A program made the position numbers and the translations under genes. Shown here one piece after another: positions 25,833 to 35,597 of a stretch of 36,467 nt of DNA. Origin of the DNA: Actinomycetota bacterium (GTDB lineage Bacteria > Actinomycetota > Thermoleophilia > Gaiellales > Gaiellaceae). How positions within the stretch are numbered: the stretch's first letter is position 1; every line of letters starts with the position of its first letter. The notes beneath the pieces are model-generated. The model worked only from the letters and a program-made list of their open reading frames with translations, made no database searches and had not been told where the DNA came from. The DNA is taken from contig JACCXX010000019.1 of assembly GCA_013696805.1 (NCBI GenBank), forward strand, positions 1 through 36,467, written 5' to 3'.

Positions 25833-26291
25833 CTATGGCGCCCAAAGAGGACCGAGGTAGACCACAGGATCCCCCGGTCGCCATCGCGTCAAGAAGCGCT
25901 GAATCGGCGGATGGAGCACAACGTCGTCGAGCTCGCCGACCTCGAAGAGCCGGTGACCTCGTACGGCTGCGTCCTTCGAGGTCACTCGCTCCAGCGATCG
26001 CCCCTCGAGGTCGCCCGAGAAGATGATGTGCACGACGTGCTTCTGCGCGAAGCTCCGCTGCGGCGCGATTGAGTCGACGATCGCCACCGGGCCTTCGACG
26101 GGGATGCCATTCGAGATGCCGATCTCCTCGGCCAACTCGCGATGGAGCGCGCTCACCAGGCTCTCGCCCGAGTTCACGCCTCCGCCGGGCAGGAGCCAGT
26201 ACTGGCGCTCGCCCTTCTCGTGCCGGCAGAGCAGAATGCGACCGCCCCACCGAAGGATGGCGGAAACTCGGATGCGGGGCTCGGTCGCCAT
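25833..26291 (-). CDS. NUDIX hydrolase
   Basis: Nudix box GGVNSGESLVSALHRELAEEIGI. Confidence 0.9.
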   Translation of the reverse strand: MATEPRIRVSAILRWGGRILLCRHEKGERQYWLLPGGGVNSGESLVSALHRELAEEIGISNGIPVEGPVAIVDSIAPQRSFAQKHVVHIIFSGDLEGRSLERVTSKDAAVRGHRLFEVGELDDVVLHPPIQRFLTRWRPGDPVVYLGPLWAP

Positions 26292-26726
26292 CTAGGCTCG
26301 TGAAGAGCCAAAGCCCCGCGCGCCTCGCTCACTCTCTTCGAGCTCTCTCAGCTCCTCGGGCTCGACCGTCTCGACCGCCTGGACGACGAGTTGCGCGATT
26401 CGCATGCCAGGCTCGACGACGAACGTTTCCGCCCGGTCCGTGTTCAGCAGGATTACGCGGACCTCCCCTCGATAACCGGAGTCGACCAGACCGGGGCTGT
26501 TCAAGATCGTGATCCCGTGCTTGGCGGCGAGCCCAGATCGCGGTTGGACGAAGCCCGCGTATCCCGGGGGAATCTCCACGGCCAACCCGGTTCCGACGAC
26601 GGCTCGCTCCCCCGGCCCCAGCTCGTGCCGCTCGTAGGCGGCGAGGTCTAGGCCCGCATCTCCCTCGTATGCCCGATCCGGCACCACGGCGTCCTCACGC
26701 AGCCGCCGGATCCCGAGGCGCGTCAC
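26292..26726 (-). CDS. dut: dUTP diphosphatase
   Basis: EGDAGLDLAA, PRSGLAAKHGI, GLVDSGYRGEVRVILLN, GARGFGSS motifs. Confidence 0.95.
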   Translation of the reverse strand: MTRLGIRRLREDAVVPDRAYEGDAGLDLAAYERHELGPGERAVVGTGLAVEIPPGYAGFVQPRSGLAAKHGITILNSPGLVDSGYRGEVRVILLNTDRAETFVVEPGMRIAQLVVQAVETVEPEELRELEESERGARGFGSSRA

Positions 26727-28030
26727 CCTGCTGCCCTATCCGGCGTGTGCTTCGCCTCTGCGACGAGGTAGGCGGCGAAACGGCGAAGGTCGCGCCTGGG
26801 GAGCCGCGCGAGCACCAGGACCCCGTCGGGGCCATCCTCTCGCTCGTCAATCGGCGCGCCGAGCGAGTACAGCTCTGCCAGCTTGCCGCCCTCCTCGTAG
26901 GGCAGGAGCAGCCGGACGGCCTCGAAGCGCTCCGCGAAACGTTCGGCGATCTCGACACGCAGCTCGTCTATGCCTTCTCCGGTGTGTGCTGAGACCTGCG
27001 GCGCGTCGGGAAAGCGGTTGGCCAGCCGGCGCCGGGCGGGCTGGGCGACTCGGTCGATCTTGTTCAGGACCGGCACGATCGGCAGTTCGTCGGCGCCGAT
27101 CTCGGCGAGAACGGCGCCGACGGCTTCAGCCATCGCTTCCCGCTGCTCGTCAGGCGCCGATGCGTCGATCACGTGCAGGACGAGATCGGCGGCCAGCGTC
27201 TCCTCGAGCGTAGCGGCGAAGCCTTCGACCAGCTCGTGAGGAAGCCGCCTGATGAAGCCCACCGTGTCGGTTACTAGGTACTTGCGGCCGTCGTGCTCGA
27301 ACCCTCGAGTAGTCGGGTCGAGCGTCTCGAACAGGCGGTCGTTGACAGGCACGCCCGCATCGGTCAGGCGATTCAGCAGAGTCGACTTGCCCACGTTCGT
27401 GTACCCGGCGAGGGCAACTGTCGGAGTCTCGGAGCGTGCGCGCGATTTGCGCCTCGTCGCCCGCTGCTTGCTCAACTCTCGGAGCCGGCGTCGCAGGAGC
27501 GTGACGCGTCGGCCGGCAAGACGACGGTCGGTCTCCAGCTGCGACTCACCCGGCCCGCGCGTGCCGACGCCCCCCCCGAGGCGCTCGAGGTGCTGCCACA
27601 TGCCGCGCATGCGTGGGAGGTTGTACTGGAGTTGCGCCAGCTCGACCTGGAGCTTTCCTTCCGCGCTCCGTGCATGCTGGGCGAAGATGTCCAGGATCAG
27701 TTGGGTGCGATCGATCACGCGTGTCGAGAGAGCATCCTCGAGGCGGCGTTGCTGGGAGGGGCTGAGCTCGTCGTCGACGAGCAACGACTCGGCTCGGACG
27801 TCCGCGTACTGCGCCTGGAGCTCCGTGAGCTTCCCCTTGCCCACGTAGGTGCGCTCGTCAGGCCGGGGGCGGCGCTGGACGAGCTCGCCCACCGGCTCGA
27901 CTCCAGCTGCGCGGGAGAGCTCGCGGAGCTCGCCGAGCTCGTCCGCTTCGTCGACCCCAGGAGCCAGCACGGCGACGATGAATCCCCGCTCAGGCTCCGC
28001 GCCCGGGGCGGGATCCGGCTGGCGTGTCAC
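26723..28030 (-). CDS. hflX: GTPase HflX
   Basis: YVGKGKLTEL, GGGVGTRGPGESQLETDRR, GYTNVGKSTLLN, DTVGFIRRLPHELVEGF, LNKID. Confidence 0.95.
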   Translation of the reverse strand: MTRQPDPAPGAEPERGFIVAVLAPGVDEADELGELRELSRAAGVEPVGELVQRRPRPDERTYVGKGKLTELQAQYADVRAESLLVDDELSPSQQRRLEDALSTRVIDRTQLILDIFAQHARSAEGKLQVELAQLQYNLPRMRGMWQHLERLGGGVGTRGPGESQLETDRRLAGRRVTLLRRRLRELSKQRATRRKSRARSETPTVALAGYTNVGKSTLLNRLTDAGVPVNDRLFETLDPTTRGFEHDGRKYLVTDTVGFIRRLPHELVEGFAATLEETLAADLVLHVIDASAPDEQREAMAEAVGAVLAEIGADELPIVPVLNKIDRVAQPARRRLANRFPDAPQVSAHTGEGIDELRVEIAERFAERFEAVRLLLPYEEGGKLAELYSLGAPIDEREDGPDGVLVLARLPRRDLRRFAAYLVAEAKHTPDRAAG

Positions 28031-28069
28031 GACTGGATTATGGCCGAGGCACCGCTTGCGGTGCCGGTC

Positions 28070-29290
28070 TCAGGACGTGCGCGCTCCGCCCGCGCGTCCG
28101 TCGGAAATGACCGGTCGACCCAATCGACCCGTTTCGCCCTGAGCGACTGATCTGAGCGCAGCGATGCGGTCGACCGCCTCTTCGAGGCGGTCGTCGCCCA
28201 CGGTCAGGGAGATACGGACGAATCCTTCGCCGTGTGGGCCGTAAGCGCCACCCGGTGAGATCACCACGTTCGCGCGCTCGAGCACGAGCTCTGCGAACGA
28301 AGCCGACGTGTGTCCTTCGGGCACACGTGCCCAGAAATACGGAGTCGCTCGCGGCGGCTCGACCTCGAGCCCGATTGCCCGCAGTCCCTCGGCGACGAGG
28401 TCGCGGCGCCGCTGATAGATCTGCGACATCTCCCGTGGAAAGCCGCGCGCCTCGGTGAGCGCTGCGATCGCGGCGCGCTGCACGGCGTCGAACATGCCCG
28501 AGTCGAGGTTCGTCTTCAGGTGACGGTAGCGCTCGACGATCTCGGCGTTCCCGGCTATCCACCCGGCGCGCCAGCCGGTCATGTTCCAACCCTTCGACAG
28601 CGAGAAGATCTCCACGCCCACGTCCTTCGCGCCTTCGGCCTGGAGGAAGCTCGGCGCCGTGTAGCCGTCGAACGTGATCTCCGAGTACGCGTTGTCGTGC
28701 ACGACGATCAGACCGCGGTCGCGCCCGAATGCGACCACGTGCTCGAAGAAGTCGACCTCGACAGTCGCCCCGGTCGGGTTGTTTGGGTAGTTGACGAACA
28801 GGAGCCTGCCCTCGGGCGCGCTCTCGAGATCGGGCAGGAACCCGTTCTCTTCTGCGAGCGGAAGGTAGTGGACTTTCGCTCCGGAAAACAGCGGCCCGGA
28901 TGTGTAGGGCGGATAGCCCGGATCCGGCGCCAGCGCCGTGTCGCCGGGATCGAGGGTCGCCAGCGCCACGTGGGCGACGCCCTCCTTGCCCCCGAGCACG
29001 GGGATGACTTCGGTCTCGGGATCGATCGCCACTCCGAAACGCTCGGCGTAGAACCCGGCTACAGCCTCTCGGAAAGCCGCCGTCCCGCGATTCGAGGGGT
29101 ACTGGTGCGTCGCCGGGTCGCGGATCGCTTCCGCCATGGCCTCGATCACCGCCGTCGGTGTGGGGAGATCCGGATCGCCGATCCCCAGGCTGATGACGTC
29201 GATGCCGGCCAGCTCGCGCTCTTCGATCTTGCGCTCGAGCTCGGCGAAGAGGTATGGCGGGACCGCGTCCAGGCGGCGCGCGAACTTCAC
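28070..29290 (-). CDS. dapL: Class I PLP aminotransferase, probable LL-diaminopimelate aminotransferase
   Basis: SLGIGDPDLPTP, YPNNPTGA, FSLSKGWNMTGWRAGW; GTG start 29290 overlaps the dapF stop. Confidence 0.8.
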   Translation of the reverse strand: MKFARRLDAVPPYLFAELERKIEERELAGIDVISLGIGDPDLPTPTAVIEAMAEAIRDPATHQYPSNRGTAAFREAVAGFYAERFGVAIDPETEVIPVLGGKEGVAHVALATLDPGDTALAPDPGYPPYTSGPLFSGAKVHYLPLAEENGFLPDLESAPEGRLLFVNYPNNPTGATVEVDFFEHVVAFGRDRGLIVVHDNAYSEITFDGYTAPSFLQAEGAKDVGVEIFSLSKGWNMTGWRAGWIAGNAEIVERYRHLKTNLDSGMFDAVQRAAIAALTEARGFPREMSQIYQRRRDLVAEGLRAIGLEVEPPRATPYFWARVPEGHTSASFAELVLERANVVISPGGAYGPHGEGFVRISLTVGDDRLEEAVDRIAALRSVAQGETGRLGRPVISDGRAGGARTS

Positions 29291-30069
29291 AGCTCGAGCT
29301 CCTCCGAGAGCTGGACGCTGCAAATCTCTTCGGCGGGTCCGATCAGACGGGCGTTCATTTCGTCGTCGAGGGCGACCTCGAGGTCGCCGCCGGCCAGGTG
29401 GACGGTGACCGGGCTCTGGCACCAACCGTGACGCACGGCGGCGCTGGCGACGGCTACGGCGCTCGTGCCGGAGGAGAGCGTCTCCCCCGCTCCACGCTCC
29501 CAGACGCCGACGCTCACGTCATGCGAACCGTCGACGCGAACCAGCTGGACGTTCGTGCGCTCGGGGAACCGCTCGTGGTTCTCGACCAGCGGCCCCAGGC
29601 GCAAGAGCTCGTTCCGCCCGGGCTCGCGTCGGATGACGGCATGCGGGTTGCCGACCGACACAGGCACGAGCTCGACGGCCTCGCCGCCGATGTCGATCGT
29701 CTCTGGCTCCCCCACCTCGGCCCTGCCGACGTCCATCTCGACCTGCTTGCCCTCGCGCATGGTCGCGACCACCTCGCGTGACCCGACGGAAATCCGAACC
29801 TCGCCGGAGCCGCTGCGACGCGCGAGCCAGCGGGCTGCGATCCGCGTCCCGTTGCCGGAGAGCTCGGCCGTGGAGCCGTCGGGGTTCCAGATCACGACCT
29901 CGGCGCGATCGCCGTTGGCAGACGTCACCTCGACGATTCCGTCGGAGCCCACGCCGAAGTGGTAATCGCAAAGCTTCCGGACCCGCTCCGGCGTCAGCGG
30001 AAAGGCAAGCTCAGCCCGCTCGACCAGCAGGTAATCGTTGCCGAGCCCGTGCCACTTCAAGAATTTCAT
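29287..30069 (-). CDS. dapF: Diaminopimelate epimerase (DapF) family protein with Cys-to-Ser at both catalytic positions
   Basis: KWHGLGNDYLLVE, AELSGNGTRIAARWL (canonical CGNG), VWERGAGETLSSGTSAV (canonical ETLACGTG); ATG start 30069. Confidence 0.85.
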   Translation of the reverse strand: MKFLKWHGLGNDYLLVERAELAFPLTPERVRKLCDYHFGVGSDGIVEVTSANGDRAEVVIWNPDGSTAELSGNGTRIAARWLARRSGSGEVRISVGSREVVATMREGKQVEMDVGRAEVGEPETIDIGGEAVELVPVSVGNPHAVIRREPGRNELLRLGPLVENHERFPERTNVQLVRVDGSHDVSVGVWERGAGETLSSGTSAVAVASAAVRHGWCQSPVTVHLAGGDLEVALDDEMNARLIGPAEEICSVQLSEELEL

Positions 30070-30922
30070 CGGCGGTCTCGCCCGGAGGGCGATTCGCAGG
30101 CAGGCTAACAAGGTCCGGAATCCGTCGCATCCATTTGCGCTGGTAGGAGGCGTAGCGCCTGGTGCGGCGGATCAGGGCCTCGACCGCCGGCTCGTCGTCG
30201 GAGTGCTCTGCGAGCTCGGCGAGGCCGAGTGCATGCCGAGCCGTGTCCGACATCGGAGCGGAAAGCGCTCGCTCGACCTCGGCGCGAACGCCTTTCGCGA
30301 ACATCTCGCGAGCGCGGGCCTCGATCCGCTGGTCGAGCTCCTCCTTTGCGAGGTCGAGCCCGAATACGACGGTCGGGTGCCGTGTCGCGTCCGTCCAGAG
30401 GCGGCTCTGACCAGCGCGCAACGAGACACCCGACTCGGCCAGCTCGAGCGCACGGACGACTCGCCGCCTGTCGTTCGGATGAACGGTCGCCGCCGTTTCC
30501 GGATCGCTCTCGGAAAGCAGCCCGTGCGCGCGTACGCCGCCCTGTTCGTCGTAGATGGACTCCCACCGCTCCCGTGCACCCGGGGTCGGCGCCGGAGGCA
30601 GATCGAGGTCGGCCAGAGCCGCTCGAAAGTAGAGCCCGGTCCCACCGACCACGATCGGAGCCTTGCCTGCGGCGAGGATCTCGTCGATCGCCTGCTGGGC
30701 CAGGTGCTGGTACTCCCCCACCGACGCGTCGTGATCGAGCTCCCAGACCGCTACGAGACGGGTCGGCCGCTCGGGCTGGGCGGTGAGGATCGGCAAGCCG
30801 CGGTAAACCTGCATCGAGTCGGCGGAGACGATCTCGGCCGGGATTCGCTCGGCGACCGCCTCGGCCACGGCGGTTTTTCCCGACGCCGTCGGGCCGAAGA
30901 GGGCCAGAACCGGTTCAGTCAC
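30011..30922 (-). CDS. miaA: tRNA dimethylallyltransferase
   Basis: FGPTASGKTAVA, SADSMQVYRGL, VGGTGLYFRAA; probable GTG start 30922. Confidence 0.93.
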   Translation of the reverse strand: MTEPVLALFGPTASGKTAVAEAVAERIPAEIVSADSMQVYRGLPILTAQPERPTRLVAVWELDHDASVGEYQHLAQQAIDEILAAGKAPIVVGGTGLYFRAALADLDLPPAPTPGARERWESIYDEQGGVRAHGLLSESDPETAATVHPNDRRRVVRALELAESGVSLRAGQSRLWTDATRHPTVVFGLDLAKEELDQRIEARAREMFAKGVRAEVERALSAPMSDTARHALGLAELAEHSDDEPAVEALIRRTRRYASYQRKWMRRIPDLVSLPANRPPGETADEILEVARARQRLPAGRAG

Positions 30923-31676
30923 GGAGCCGCGCGCGTGCGCGCGCGAGGTCGTCATCGCTCACGCCTGCGGAGCGGAGGTACTCCTCGACGCTTCCGTAGC
31001 GCTGCTCGAGCTCCTCGAACACCCCGGCGATCGACTCGGGGGGCGTCTGCGCGATCCGGTGGAGCCGCTCCAGCTCCGCCTCCGTCTCGGCCTGCGCGAA
31101 CCACTCCTCGTGCCGCGGTCGCAACCGCTCTTCGCTGAGCGCGTAGTCGGCGGCGATCTGCTCAACGTCGACGCCCGCCAGATAGAGCAGGAACGCCGTG
31201 AGCAGGCCGGTGCGGTCCTTGCCGCCCACGCAGTGGACGACGACACCTCCCGCGGACGCGTCGGCGACGGCCCGCACTCCGTTGCCGACGTTCTGCTTGA
31301 AGCGCTCCAGGAAAATCAGGTACACGTCGCGGGTCGCGGTGGCCACATCCGGCGCGGAGGCCGCAGCTGCCTCGACCTCCTCGGTCACCTGCTGGCGGTC
31401 GAAAGGATCCCTCTCCATGAATGGAACGTGGACGACGTCAACGGGAACCTCCGCAGGCGGGTCGTCGGCGAGCTCGTCCTCACTTCGGAGGTCGATGACG
31501 GTCTTCACCCCGTAGTCGACGAGCGCCTGCCAGCCCGTGTCGGTCAGCCGGCGGATGCTGTCAGCCCGAACGATGCTGCCGTACCGAGTCTCGTCACCAT
31601 CTTCGGTGCGGTGTCCACCGAGATCCCTGGCGTTCAGGACGCCGTCCCAGGCAAGTTCGCGCTGATGGAGAGCCAT
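30915..31676 (-). CDS. Tyrosine/dual-specificity protein phosphatase (Y_phosphatase3-like)
   Basis: NARDLGGHRTEDG; catalytic VHCVGGKDRTG (HCxxGKDRTG). Confidence 0.88.
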   Translation of the reverse strand: MALHQRELAWDGVLNARDLGGHRTEDGDETRYGSIVRADSIRRLTDTGWQALVDYGVKTVIDLRSEDELADDPPAEVPVDVVHVPFMERDPFDRQQVTEEVEAAAASAPDVATATRDVYLIFLERFKQNVGNGVRAVADASAGGVVVHCVGGKDRTGLLTAFLLYLAGVDVEQIAADYALSEERLRPRHEEWFAQAETEAELERLHRIAQTPPESIAGVFEELEQRYGSVEEYLRSAGVSDDDLARARARLRD

Positions 31677-32998
31677 CAGGCGGCGACAGCCGCTCGGAGC
31701 GCGCCACGAAGGGTCAGCGACGTGGCGCCGTCGATCTGGACGTCGACCAGTTCGCCCGGAACAGCCGAGCCGGTGAAGTTCACGGTCGTATTACGCCGAG
31801 TGCGTCCGCGCTGGAGCAAGGCGTCTGTGCGGCTGCTGCCTTCGACGAGCACCTGCTCCACACCACCTACGCGCTCCTGGTTCCGCTCGTGTGCGATTCG
31901 CTGCACGAGGTCGACGAGCCGCTCGATCCGCTCACGCTTGACTTCTTCGGGAACCTGGTTCGGCATCGTGGCCGCCTCGGTGCCGCTTCGGGGGGAGTAG
32001 ACGAATGTGAAGGCACCGTCGTAGCCGACCTCCTCCACGACCTCGAGGGTCTCTGCGAAGTCGCGCTCGGTCTCGCCCGGAAAGCCGACGATGATGTCCG
32101 TCGTCAGGGCGAGGTCGGAGATCCCCGTGCGCAGCTCATCGACGAGTCGCAGGTACCGCTCACGGGAGTAGGTACGCTTCATCGCCTTCAGGATGCGTGT
32201 CGAGCCGGACTGAACCGGCAGATGCGCGTGCTCGCAGACCGACTCGGATTCGGCCATCGCGGCGATCACGTCGGGGCGGAAGTCCTTGGGGTGCGGGCTC
32301 GTGAAGCGGATGCGCTCGATCCCGGGAACGGCGTCGCAGGCCCGCAGTAGCTCGGCGAAGCCCGTCTCGAGGTCGGGTCGCAGGTCGCGGCCCCAGGAGT
32401 TGACGTTCTGCCCGAGGAGCGTCAGCTCGCGGACGCCCTGCCCCGCGAGGCGGGTCACCTCGGCCATGATCTCAGCGGGCCGCCGGCTGACCTCCCGGCC
32501 ACGCACCTTCGGGACGATGCAGTACGAGCACACGGAGTTGCAGCCCATCGAGACCTGCACCCACGCCTGGAAGCGCCGTTCCCGATGCGGGGCGAGGTCG
32601 GCGGCGAACGACCGCTCTTGGCCGATACCGAAGCTCGAGCGCGGCGCCTCTCCCCCGGCCCCCAGCCATTCGCCGAGGTGCGCGATCGAGCCGGGCCCGA
32701 ATGCGACGTCAACGAACGGATAGAGGTCGAAGAGCCGCTCGCGCTGCGCCTCGGCGTAACAACCGCCGACGGCGATCACCTTCCCATCTCGTTCCTTGAG
32801 CGCGCGGGCCTGCGCAATGTGGGCAGCGAAGCGCTGATCGGGCTTCTCCCGGATCGTGCACGTGTTGAAGACCAGCACATCGGCCTCGTCCTGCGAGGCC
32901 GCCTCGCCGAGCCCCAGCTCCTCGAGCATGCCCTTGATGCGCTCGGAGTCGTGGGCGTTCATCTGGCAGCCGAACGTCGTGACGTGGTAGCGCTTCAA
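31676..32998 (-). CDS. miaB: tRNA-2-methylthio-N6-dimethylallyladenosine synthase
   Basis: TFGCQMNAHDSERI, radical SAM GCNSVCSYCIVPKVRGREVSR, LPVQSGSTRILKAMKRTY. Confidence 0.95.
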   Translation of the reverse strand: MKRYHVTTFGCQMNAHDSERIKGMLEELGLGEAASQDEADVLVFNTCTIREKPDQRFAAHIAQARALKERDGKVIAVGGCYAEAQRERLFDLYPFVDVAFGPGSIAHLGEWLGAGGEAPRSSFGIGQERSFAADLAPHRERRFQAWVQVSMGCNSVCSYCIVPKVRGREVSRRPAEIMAEVTRLAGQGVRELTLLGQNVNSWGRDLRPDLETGFAELLRACDAVPGIERIRFTSPHPKDFRPDVIAAMAESESVCEHAHLPVQSGSTRILKAMKRTYSRERYLRLVDELRTGISDLALTTDIIVGFPGETERDFAETLEVVEEVGYDGAFTFVYSPRSGTEAATMPNQVPEEVKRERIERLVDLVQRIAHERNQERVGGVEQVLVEGSSRTDALLQRGRTRRNTTVNFTGSAVPGELVDVQIDGATSLTLRGALRAAVAA

Positions 32999-33158
32999 AG
33001 TCCGAGAATCGTATCCGCGGGACTAGCAACTGCGAATTGCCGCCGGAGCCGGGCCTTGCCCGGCGGGAGGCTCACTGTGGAGAGGAAGACAATCGCGCCA
33101 GACCCACCCCTGCCGGCTCCTGATACGTCAGAAGGGCGCTTCTGCCCGAGAGGAGGGA

Positions 33159-33189
33159 GTCACGAGGGAACCAGGGGTTCCCTCGTGAC
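33159..33189 (-). terminator. Perfect 14-bp stem hairpin, terminator of rny
   Basis: GTCACGAGGGAACC-AGG-GGTTCCCTCGTGAC, 11 nt beyond the rny stop on the minus strand; no U-tract. Confidence 0.7.
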
Positions 33190-33200
33190 GAAGAGCGAAG

Positions 33201-34733
33201 CTACTTCGCGAATTCGACAGAGCGGGACTCCCTGATCACGGTCACCTTGATCTGGCCCGGATACTCGAGCTCCGCCTCGATGTCGCGGGCGATCTCGTGT
33301 GACAGGAGCGCTGCTTGGTCGTCGTCGATCTCCGTCGGCTTGACGATCACACGGATCTCACGGCCCGCCTGCAGCGCGTAGGCCTTCTCCACGCCCTCTC
33401 GCTTGGTTGCGAGGTCCTCGAGCGCTGAGAGGCGCTTGATGTAGTTCTCGAGACTGTCGCCCCGCGCACCGGGCCTCGCTCCTGAGGCCGCGTCTGCGGC
33501 GATCAGCAGCACCGCCTCGACGGTCTGGGGCTGCACGTCGTAGTGATGAGCCTCGACGGCGTGGATGACGCCGGGAGACTCGGCATAACGCCGCGCGTAC
33601 TGGGTCGAGATCGCTGCATGCGAGCTCTCGACCTCGTGCGTCAACGCCTTGCCGACATCGTGTAGCACGGCGGCTCGCTTTGCAGTCTTCACGTTCGCCT
33701 GCAGCTCCATCGCCATCAAGCCGGCGAGGTGAACGACCTCCAGCGTGTGCTTGAGCACGTTCTGACCGTAGCTCGTCCGGAAGTTCAGCCGGCCGAGAAG
33801 CTTGACAACCTCATCGTGGAACTCGCCGCAGTTCGCCTCGAAAACAGCCTGCTCACCGGCATGGCGTATGTGATCGTCGATCTCCGCCTTGGAGAGGTAG
33901 TACATCTCCTCGATTCGAGCCGGGTGAATGCGGCCGTCCTCGACGAGCTTCAGGAGCGTCATCTTGGCAATCTCGCGGCGGATCGGGTCGAAAGAGGACA
34001 GCACGACGGCCTGGGGCGTGTCGTCCACGATCACGTCGACCCCGGTCAAGTGTTCCAGCGCCCGGATGTTCCGGCCCTCGCGACCGATGATCCGGCCCTT
34101 CATGTCGTCAGAAGGAAGCTCGATGAGCGATGACGTCGTCTCCGCGGCGTGGCTGGCCGCCACGCGCTGGAGCGCATCCGCGACGAGGTTTCGAGCCCGC
34201 CGCTTCGCTTCTGTCTGGGCCTCTTCCTCGAGCTGACGCACCCGGCGGCCAAGTTCGTGCTTGACCTGCTCCTCCGAGCGCTCGAGGAGGGCCGCCTTCG
34301 CCTCGCTCAGCGTCATGCGGGCGATCCGCTCGAGGCCGGCGAGCTGATCGTCCTTCGAGGTCTTCAGCTCCTCCTGAAGCTCCCTGATGTGCTTCTCACG
34401 GTCGCTCAGCCCCTGCTCGCGACGCTCGAGCTCCTTGAGCCGCGTTCCGACCTCATCCTCCCGGGCCAGTGCGCGCTCTTCGATGCTCGTGATGCGGGCG
34501 CGTTGCTCTTTGATCTCCTGCTGAAGGTCGGAGCGCTGGCGCATGACCTCCTCGCGCGCCTCGATTCCGGCCTCGCGCTTGATCGTCTCGGCCTCATGGT
34601 TGGCCTCGGTGAGCAGGACCGCGCGTTCCCTATGCGCGGCACCCAGGCGTGAGGCGCCGAGGAAGCGTAGGGCGAGGACGGCGGCTGCGGCGGCAACGAT
34701 AAGTCCGATGAGAAGTGCCGCGACCATGAGCAT
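33201..34733 (-). CDS. rny: Ribonuclease Y
   Basis: N-terminal TM, coiled coil, KH (GRIIGREGRNIRALEHLTGVDVIVDDTP), HD (AAVLHDVGKALTHE), C-terminal IKVTVIRESRSVEFAK. Confidence 0.93.
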   Translation of the reverse strand: MLMVAALLIGLIVAAAAAVLALRFLGASRLGAAHRERAVLLTEANHEAETIKREAGIEAREEVMRQRSDLQQEIKEQRARITSIEERALAREDEVGTRLKELERREQGLSDREKHIRELQEELKTSKDDQLAGLERIARMTLSEAKAALLERSEEQVKHELGRRVRQLEEEAQTEAKRRARNLVADALQRVAASHAAETTSSLIELPSDDMKGRIIGREGRNIRALEHLTGVDVIVDDTPQAVVLSSFDPIRREIAKMTLLKLVEDGRIHPARIEEMYYLSKAEIDDHIRHAGEQAVFEANCGEFHDEVVKLLGRLNFRTSYGQNVLKHTLEVVHLAGLMAMELQANVKTAKRAAVLHDVGKALTHEVESSHAAISTQYARRYAESPGVIHAVEAHHYDVQPQTVEAVLLIAADAASGARPGARGDSLENYIKRLSALEDLATKREGVEKAYALQAGREIRVIVKPTEIDDDQAALLSHEIARDIEAELEYPGQIKVTVIRESRSVEFAK

Positions 34734-35002
34734 GCGCGCTCCAAGTTGGGATCGGTTGACCCGCCCGAAACCGAGCGGGGCTCCCCGCCACCCTTGCGAG
34801 CGCGGCGTCATTTCCGAATCGGCGGACGGCGACAGAGCCCGCCGTGAGCACGGCTACTTACCTCGCCGTCAGCGCTGCTGTCGAGCTCCTCTTTCGTCTG
34901 CCATGTGTGGTCGCAAGTCGGTTTGTACGCTCAGTTGGATTCGGAAAAAACGCTTAGTGCAGGCAAAAAGTTTCGGATGAAGCTCACGCAGTCTAGCTCG
35001 CG

Positions 35003-35548
35003 TCAACCACCCTCGCCAACGTAACCGTCGACCGCGGTCTCGATAGCGTCTCGGTCGAAGCCTTTTCGGGCGAGATAGCGTGCCGTTGCCGGGCCCTCCC
35101 CCCGGGCAGTGACGATCTTGCGGGCGCGCTCGTCCTCGTGGTCGAGCCCCTCGAGTGCTCGGCCGACAAGACGCGGATCGAGGCCGCGCGACTCGAGGTC
35201 GGCTCGAATCAACGCGTCACCCGCGCCTCGAGCTGCCAGCAGTTCGGCGCGCCGAGTCGCCAGGCGCTCGTCGTTGACCGCGCCCGCTGCAAGCAGCCGC
35301 GAGATTGCCTCACGTCGTGCGGCGGGCGGGACCCGGCGCTGCTCCAGCTCAGCACCCAGGCCCTGTTCCGAAAGGTCGCCCCTGGCAAGGAGTCGCGCTG
35401 CTTTCGAGAGAGCCTCCCGGGAACGAAGCTCTCGTCGTAGGATTCGCAACCGTTCGCGGTCCAGCGTCAAGCCGACGTGGAGCCCCGCAGCCAGGACGAC
35501 GTCGACGGGGACGGTCCGCCAAGGCGCACCGTCGAGCTCAACCTTCAC
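35003..35548 (-). CDS. recX: Regulatory protein RecX
   Basis: RecX-like repeats (RILRRELRSREALSKAARLLARGDLSEQGLGAELEQRRVPPAARREAISRLLAAGAVNDERLA) directly downstream of recA; start uncertain (GTG 35548). Confidence 0.8.
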   Translation of the reverse strand: MKVELDGAPWRTVPVDVVLAAGLHVGLTLDRERLRILRRELRSREALSKAARLLARGDLSEQGLGAELEQRRVPPAARREAISRLLAAGAVNDERLATRRAELLAARGAGDALIRADLESRGLDPRLVGRALEGLDHEDERARKIVTARGEGPATARYLARKGFDRDAIETAVDGYVGEGG

Positions 35549-35597
35549 TCGCCCGCGGGGCGCAGCCCGTAGCGCGGTGACCTCGGGCCGGCTGCCG

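Noticed and set aside
28310-29431. 373-aa plus-strand ORF opposite dapL
   Set aside because: Shadow ORF of a clear aminotransferase gene.
30038-31138. 366-aa plus-strand ORF opposite miaA
   Set aside because: Shadow ORF of miaA and the phosphatase; no domain.
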